64,000 nt of DNA, taken from Calothrix brevissima NIES-22. GTDB lineage: Bacteria > Cyanobacteriota > Cyanobacteriia > Cyanobacteriales > Nostocaceae. The stretch's first letter is position 1; each line of letters begins with the position of its first letter. A model generated the notes under the pieces. It made no database searches. It was not told where the DNA came from and saw only the letters and a list, made by a program, of their open reading frames with translations. The stretch is taken from NCBI RefSeq assembly GCF_002367995.1, contig NZ_AP018207.1, positions 8,409,366 through 8,473,365 on the forward strand, read 5' to 3'. Positions 60,790 through 64,000 of this stretch are shown in pieces. The position numbers and the translations under genes were made by a program.

Positions 60790-63345
60790 ATGAGTAAAAG
60801 TAATTGTTTCGATAGATTCAAGCTTTTGTCTGTAGTAACAATAGAGACTTTAGCTCAATTTTTATTGATACCTATAATTACCAGCAATCCCACTCTGGCA
60901 CAAATCGTGCCGGATGAGACATTGGGTAATGAAAGCTCCCGCGTGACTAGTGATGTCACAATTAAAGGTAGCGCTGCTGATTTGATAGAAGGTGGCGCAC
61001 TCAGGGGAAGCAGTCTGTTTCACAGCTTTACAGAATTTAATATCAACGAAGGGGAACGAGTTTATTTTGGTAACCCGACAGGAGTTGAAAACATTTTCAG
61101 TCGTGTGACGGGTAATAACGTTTCTAATATTTTGGGAACATTGGGCGTAAATGGTAGCGCCAATCTATTTTTACTCAATCCTAATGGTATTTCGTTTGGG
61201 AAAAATGCCCAGTTAGATATCCAAGGTTCGTTTTTCGCAACTACAGCCAACAGTTTTCAGTTTCCTGATGGTAGTGAGTTTAGTGCAACGAATCCCCAAG
61301 CGCCGCCAATGTTAACAATGAGTGTTCCTGTGGGGGTGCAGTATGGTTCTCAGTCAACGGAGAGTATTAGTAATTTGGGAAATTTGGTAACTGGAAAGGA
61401 TTTGACTCTGAGTGCAGGAAATTTGGATTTGCAGGGACAACTCCAGGCTGGTGGTAATTTAACTTTAGAGGCGGAGGATACTCTAAACATCGAAGATAGT
61501 AAGAGCGATCCTTTTATTGCGGCTGCTGGTGGAAAACTGGTGGTACAGGGTAATCAACAAGTCAATATTTCTGCTTTAAAACACCCCGATAGTGGCTTTT
61601 TCTCTGGTGGGGATATGGTGTTGCGCAGTAGTAACGCAGTTGGTGGCGATGCACATTACTGGGCTGGGGGTAATTTTACCATCGAACAGTTAGATGGCAA
61701 TTTGGGTAATCTGTTAAGTCCCAAAGATCCGATGATTCGCGCTCTTGGGGATGTGAGTTTTGGTAGTTATGAAGGTGCTTCTTTGCAGATTCTAGCGGGT
61801 GGGAGTGTCACTATTAAGGGTAATGTGAAAATCACGGGTGTAGACACAAGCAATTTTGTTGAAGAACTCGTCACGCTGTCAGATGGAACAAAATTAGAGA
61901 TAGATGGTAGCGAGAAACCAACATTAGACATTCGAGCAGGGGTAAGTTCTAGTGCTATTGGAACTCCAGAATTTGAACCAGATACTCTATTTGGATTCAA
62001 TGCTCAAAATCCTACGATAACCAAAAAACCAACAGCTGCTAATATTACCATTAACGGAGGCATTTATAATCTTTCAAGTGCTGCGTCTAACAGTGGACAA
62101 ATAGTTATAACTAATCAGTACAATCCGAATGAATTAGCGGGTAATCTTAAAACTAGAGTGATTAGTACTTATGGTAATGTCGCCATCAATTCGCGGGGTG
62201 ATATTCAAACTCAGGGAGTTATTGATACTCGTCCTGAAGATAATAATACGATTGGTGGTGATGTCAAGATTCAAGCTGTTGGTGATATCCATGTTGCTAA
62301 TATAACAGCTACTAGTGTTAATGATAATGCTAATGATATTAATAAAAATTTTAGTACTATCGAGATTAACTCTACAGGAGGGTCTGTTTATTTAGATGGT
62401 TCTAAATTAAGTACTAGTAACTCTGGTTCGGGTTATGCAGGAGATATTATTATTAACTCCAGTAACGAAATTTCTCTTCTTAATAAGAGTGAAATATCTA
62501 GTCAAGGAAATAATGGCAGGATCTTTATTGATACCAACACTCTAACTTTGAATAATTCATCGATTACTACAAATACTGAAAACGGAACTACTGGCGACAT
62601 TAACATCACAGTACGAGACTTTTTGCTACTGCGCGATCGCAGCAAAATTACCACTACAGGTGTTAATGGTAATGGCGGAAATATCATTATTAATGAGAGT
62701 GGTAAAGCTGGATTTGTGATAGCAGTACCATCAGAAGATAGTGATATTGTTGCCAATGGTTTGGAAGGAAAAGGAGGCAAGATTGACATTAGCGCTAACC
62801 GCGTTCTAGGTTTTAAAAATACTCAAGATCGGGGAAGGTTGCCAGACTTGAAAAAGATTCAAGAAAACGACATCAGCGATCTCAGCGCCAGTTCCGATAT
62901 TGGTGATGATGGAGAAGTATTACTTAATACTCTCAATATTGACCCTAGTCAGGGGCTTGTAGCACTGCCGACTGACTTAACAGATGCCTCTGGATTAATT
63001 GCTCAAGGCTGTGGTGCTGGCGGTGGTAGCGTGGCTAAGGGGCAGAGTGAATTTGTGATTACTGGGCGGGGTGGACTACCGCCTAGTCCTGATGATGCTT
63101 TAAGTGCGGGGGCTGTGTCGGCTAGTTGGGTTAATCGTGATACTAATACATCAAGTAATAATAATGAAAAAGATTCTGTGAAAGCGGCGAATGTGATGGA
63201 ATTTTCATCCGGTGGGACTAAGCCTTTAGTGGAAGCAGTAGGTATGGTACGGAATAGCAATGGTGACATTGTGTTAACGGCTAAACCGACAACGGCTACT
63301 CAGCTACAGTCTCGGTTATCTAGCGCATTCTGTAGTGTTAAGTAA
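60790..63345 (+). CDS. Two-partner-secretion exoprotein (filamentous-haemagglutinin-like TpsA)
   Basis: ATG 60790 (MSKSNCFDRFKLL) is the probable start, followed by a signal peptide ending near TLAQ. The N-terminal TPS domain (about 25-260) has the hallmarks FTEFNINEGERVYFGNP, NGSANLFLLNPNGISFG and SFFATTANS. A beta-helical repeat region follows. The C-terminal part has the CGAGGG and FVITGRGGLPPSPDD signature seen in cyanobacterial TPS exoproteins. It is exported through the TpsB protein encoded next. Confidence 0.92.
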   Translation: MSKSNCFDRFKLLSVVTIETLAQFLLIPIITSNPTLAQIVPDETLGNESSRVTSDVTIKGSAADLIEGGALRGSSLFHSFTEFNINEGERVYFGNPTGVENIFSRVTGNNVSNILGTLGVNGSANLFLLNPNGISFGKNAQLDIQGSFFATTANSFQFPDGSEFSATNPQAPPMLTMSVPVGVQYGSQSTESISNLGNLVTGKDLTLSAGNLDLQGQLQAGGNLTLEAEDTLNIEDSKSDPFIAAAGGKLVVQGNQQVNISALKHPDSGFFSGGDMVLRSSNAVGGDAHYWAGGNFTIEQLDGNLGNLLSPKDPMIRALGDVSFGSYEGASLQILAGGSVTIKGNVKITGVDTSNFVEELVTLSDGTKLEIDGSEKPTLDIRAGVSSSAIGTPEFEPDTLFGFNAQNPTITKKPTAANITINGGIYNLSSAASNSGQIVITNQYNPNELAGNLKTRVISTYGNVAINSRGDIQTQGVIDTRPEDNNTIGGDVKIQAVGDIHVANITATSVNDNANDINKNFSTIEINSTGGSVYLDGSKLSTSNSGSGYAGDIIINSSNEISLLNKSEISSQGNNGRIFIDTNTLTLNNSSITTNTENGTTGDINITVRDFLLLRDRSKITTTGVNGNGGNIIINESGKAGFVIAVPSEDSDIVANGLEGKGGKIDISANRVLGFKNTQDRGRLPDLKKIQENDISDLSASSDIGDDGEVLLNTLNIDPSQGLVALPTDLTDASGLIAQGCGAGGGSVAKGQSEFVITGRGGLPPSPDDALSAGAVSASWVNRDTNTSSNNNEKDSVKAANVMEFSSGGTKPLVEAVGMVRNSNGDIVLTAKPTTATQLQSRLSSAFCSVK

Positions 63346-63387
63346 GCTATTGTGCTGTTAAGTTGCACAATCCATTGTGAGGGTTGT

Positions 63388-63412
63388 TGACAGTTGACAG
63401 TTGACAGTTAAC
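63388..63412. repeat. Heptamer repeat (TTGACAG)
   Basis: Three to four units of TTGACAG between the exoprotein and its transporter gene, a member of the window-wide heptamer family. Confidence 0.8.
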
Positions 63413-63576
63413 AGCCCTGATTAGTATTTGTGTACATTTAGCTGAAAGTAGTTTGCCTAAATTTCGGGATGTTTCAGCAGGTTTTATGCTGGTGAGAAAT
63501 TTAACAGTATAAATTTAACAATTCATCGGGTGCTGACATTGCAATGTTTATTTTACCTATATAGAGAATTTTTATT

Positions 63577-64000
63577 ATGAATCGTTTATCGGGCTGGCGA
63601 TCGCGCAGTCTATATTCTCACAATTCTAGATACAAGTCTTCTGTGTCTTGGCGCAAGATGTTGATGCTGATGACAGCTATTATTCCTAGCTTGCAGGTGG
63701 AACGGTTAGCGGCGCAAGTCCCACCGGTGGAAGTTAAACCGCCTTCAGGACAACAGCAGCCAAAATTAGAACCGCTACCACCTTTACCACCACCAGAACA
63801 ACTCTTACCCAGTTCGCCGGGTACTATCACTCAACCAGAATTTACTCCGGAAGCACTACCTGAGACGTTAACAGTCGAAAAATTTGAGTTTGTCGGAAAT
63901 ACGGTATTTAGTACAGAAGAATTGGCGAAGGTGGCTGCACCTTATACTAAACGCTCAATTACTTTTGCTCAATTAGTAGAGTTACGCTCTCAGTTAACAA
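63577..64000 (+). CDS. TpsB outer-membrane transporter (ShlB/FhaC family), 3' partial
   Basis: ATG 63577 opens a frame that stays open to the window end (141 codons). It has an N-terminal signal region (MLMLMTAIIPSLQ), a Pro/Gln-rich linker (about 47-88), and from about 100 a POTRA domain (LTVEKFEFVGNTVFSTEEL). TpsB proteins secrete TpsA exoproteins; the gene follows the TpsA gene on the same strand. The beta-barrel part lies beyond the window. Confidence 0.88.
   Translation, partial: MNRLSGWRSRSLYSHNSRYKSSVSWRKMLMLMTAIIPSLQVERLAAQVPPVEVKPPSGQQQPKLEPLPPLPPPEQLLPSSPGTITQPEFTPEALPETLTVEKFEFVGNTVFSTEELAKVAAPYTKRSITFAQLVELRSQLT

Overview
The window looks like the chromosome of a filamentous, heterocyst-type cyanobacterium (Nostocales). 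Evidence: frequent GCGATCGC (HIP1) octamers, carboxysome shell genes ccmK3-ccmK4, a hetZ-patU pair, and several families of short tandem repeats (7-mers and 9-mers) of the kind common in Nostoc-like genomes. The species cannot be named from this sequence alone.

Layout. (1) About 1.2-11.5 kb, + strand: a cyanobactin-type RiPP cluster with a PatA-like subtilisin protease, two tandem PatE-like precursor genes with unusually long Cys-rich cores, a third small gene, a LamG-domain protein, a PatD/TruD/LynD-type azoline cyclodehydratase, a free-standing SagB/ThcOx-type oxidase and a PatG-like protease without a fused oxidase. The first precursor appears to carry a +1 frameshift that puts its follower out of frame. 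Left of it are the end of a DUF1906 glycoside-hydrolase-like gene and a truncated copy of a domain found again at 55.8 kb. (2) 12-17.4 kb: a C26 peptidase, a small conserved protein, chrA, a two-RCK membrane protein and a DUF962 protein. (3) 17.5-28 kb, + strand: a dense set of oxidative enzymes (three Rieske oxygenases, two diiron-type proteins, a [2Fe-2S] ferredoxin, a histidine-box hydroxylase, a hexapeptide acyltransferase) with a GMC-oxidoreductase remnant and a frameshifted alpha/beta-hydrolase remnant. It resembles an uncharacterised biosynthetic locus. (4) 28-39 kb: a RelE-type toxin-antitoxin pair, an SH3 protein, an M48 protease, an ionotropic-glutamate-receptor-like channel, mazG, a DUF2227 protein, tRNA-Val(UAC) and a hybrid-length sensor kinase with its response regulator. 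(5) 39-46 kb: ccmK3-ccmK4, hetZ, patU, a CRP-family regulator, a secreted carbohydrate-binding-like protein and a second M48 protease. (6) 46.5-54 kb: an NTF2-like protein, an alpha/beta hydrolase, then an ECF sigma factor, a ChrR-like cupin anti-sigma factor, a DUF4331 protein, a TPR protein and a HupE/UreJ-like membrane protein. (7) 54.4-60.2 kb, - strand: a sugar-nucleotide epimerase, then a cassette of a SLOG (LSDAT/TRPM-like) nucleotide-sensor-type protein, a DUF4231/SLATT-coiled-coil-GH24 lysozyme fusion, a small unknown protein and an L,D-transpeptidase-like protein. (8) 60.8-64 kb: a two-partner-secretion exoprotein and the start of its outer-membrane transporter, which runs off the window.

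The strongest leads are the atypical cyanobactin cluster, the SLOG/SLATT-lysozyme cassette (a plausible nucleotide-triggered cell-wall-attack or self-lysis module) and the oxygenase locus. Nonamer repeats also extend or surround several protein termini. All assignments come from reading motifs; no database search was run.
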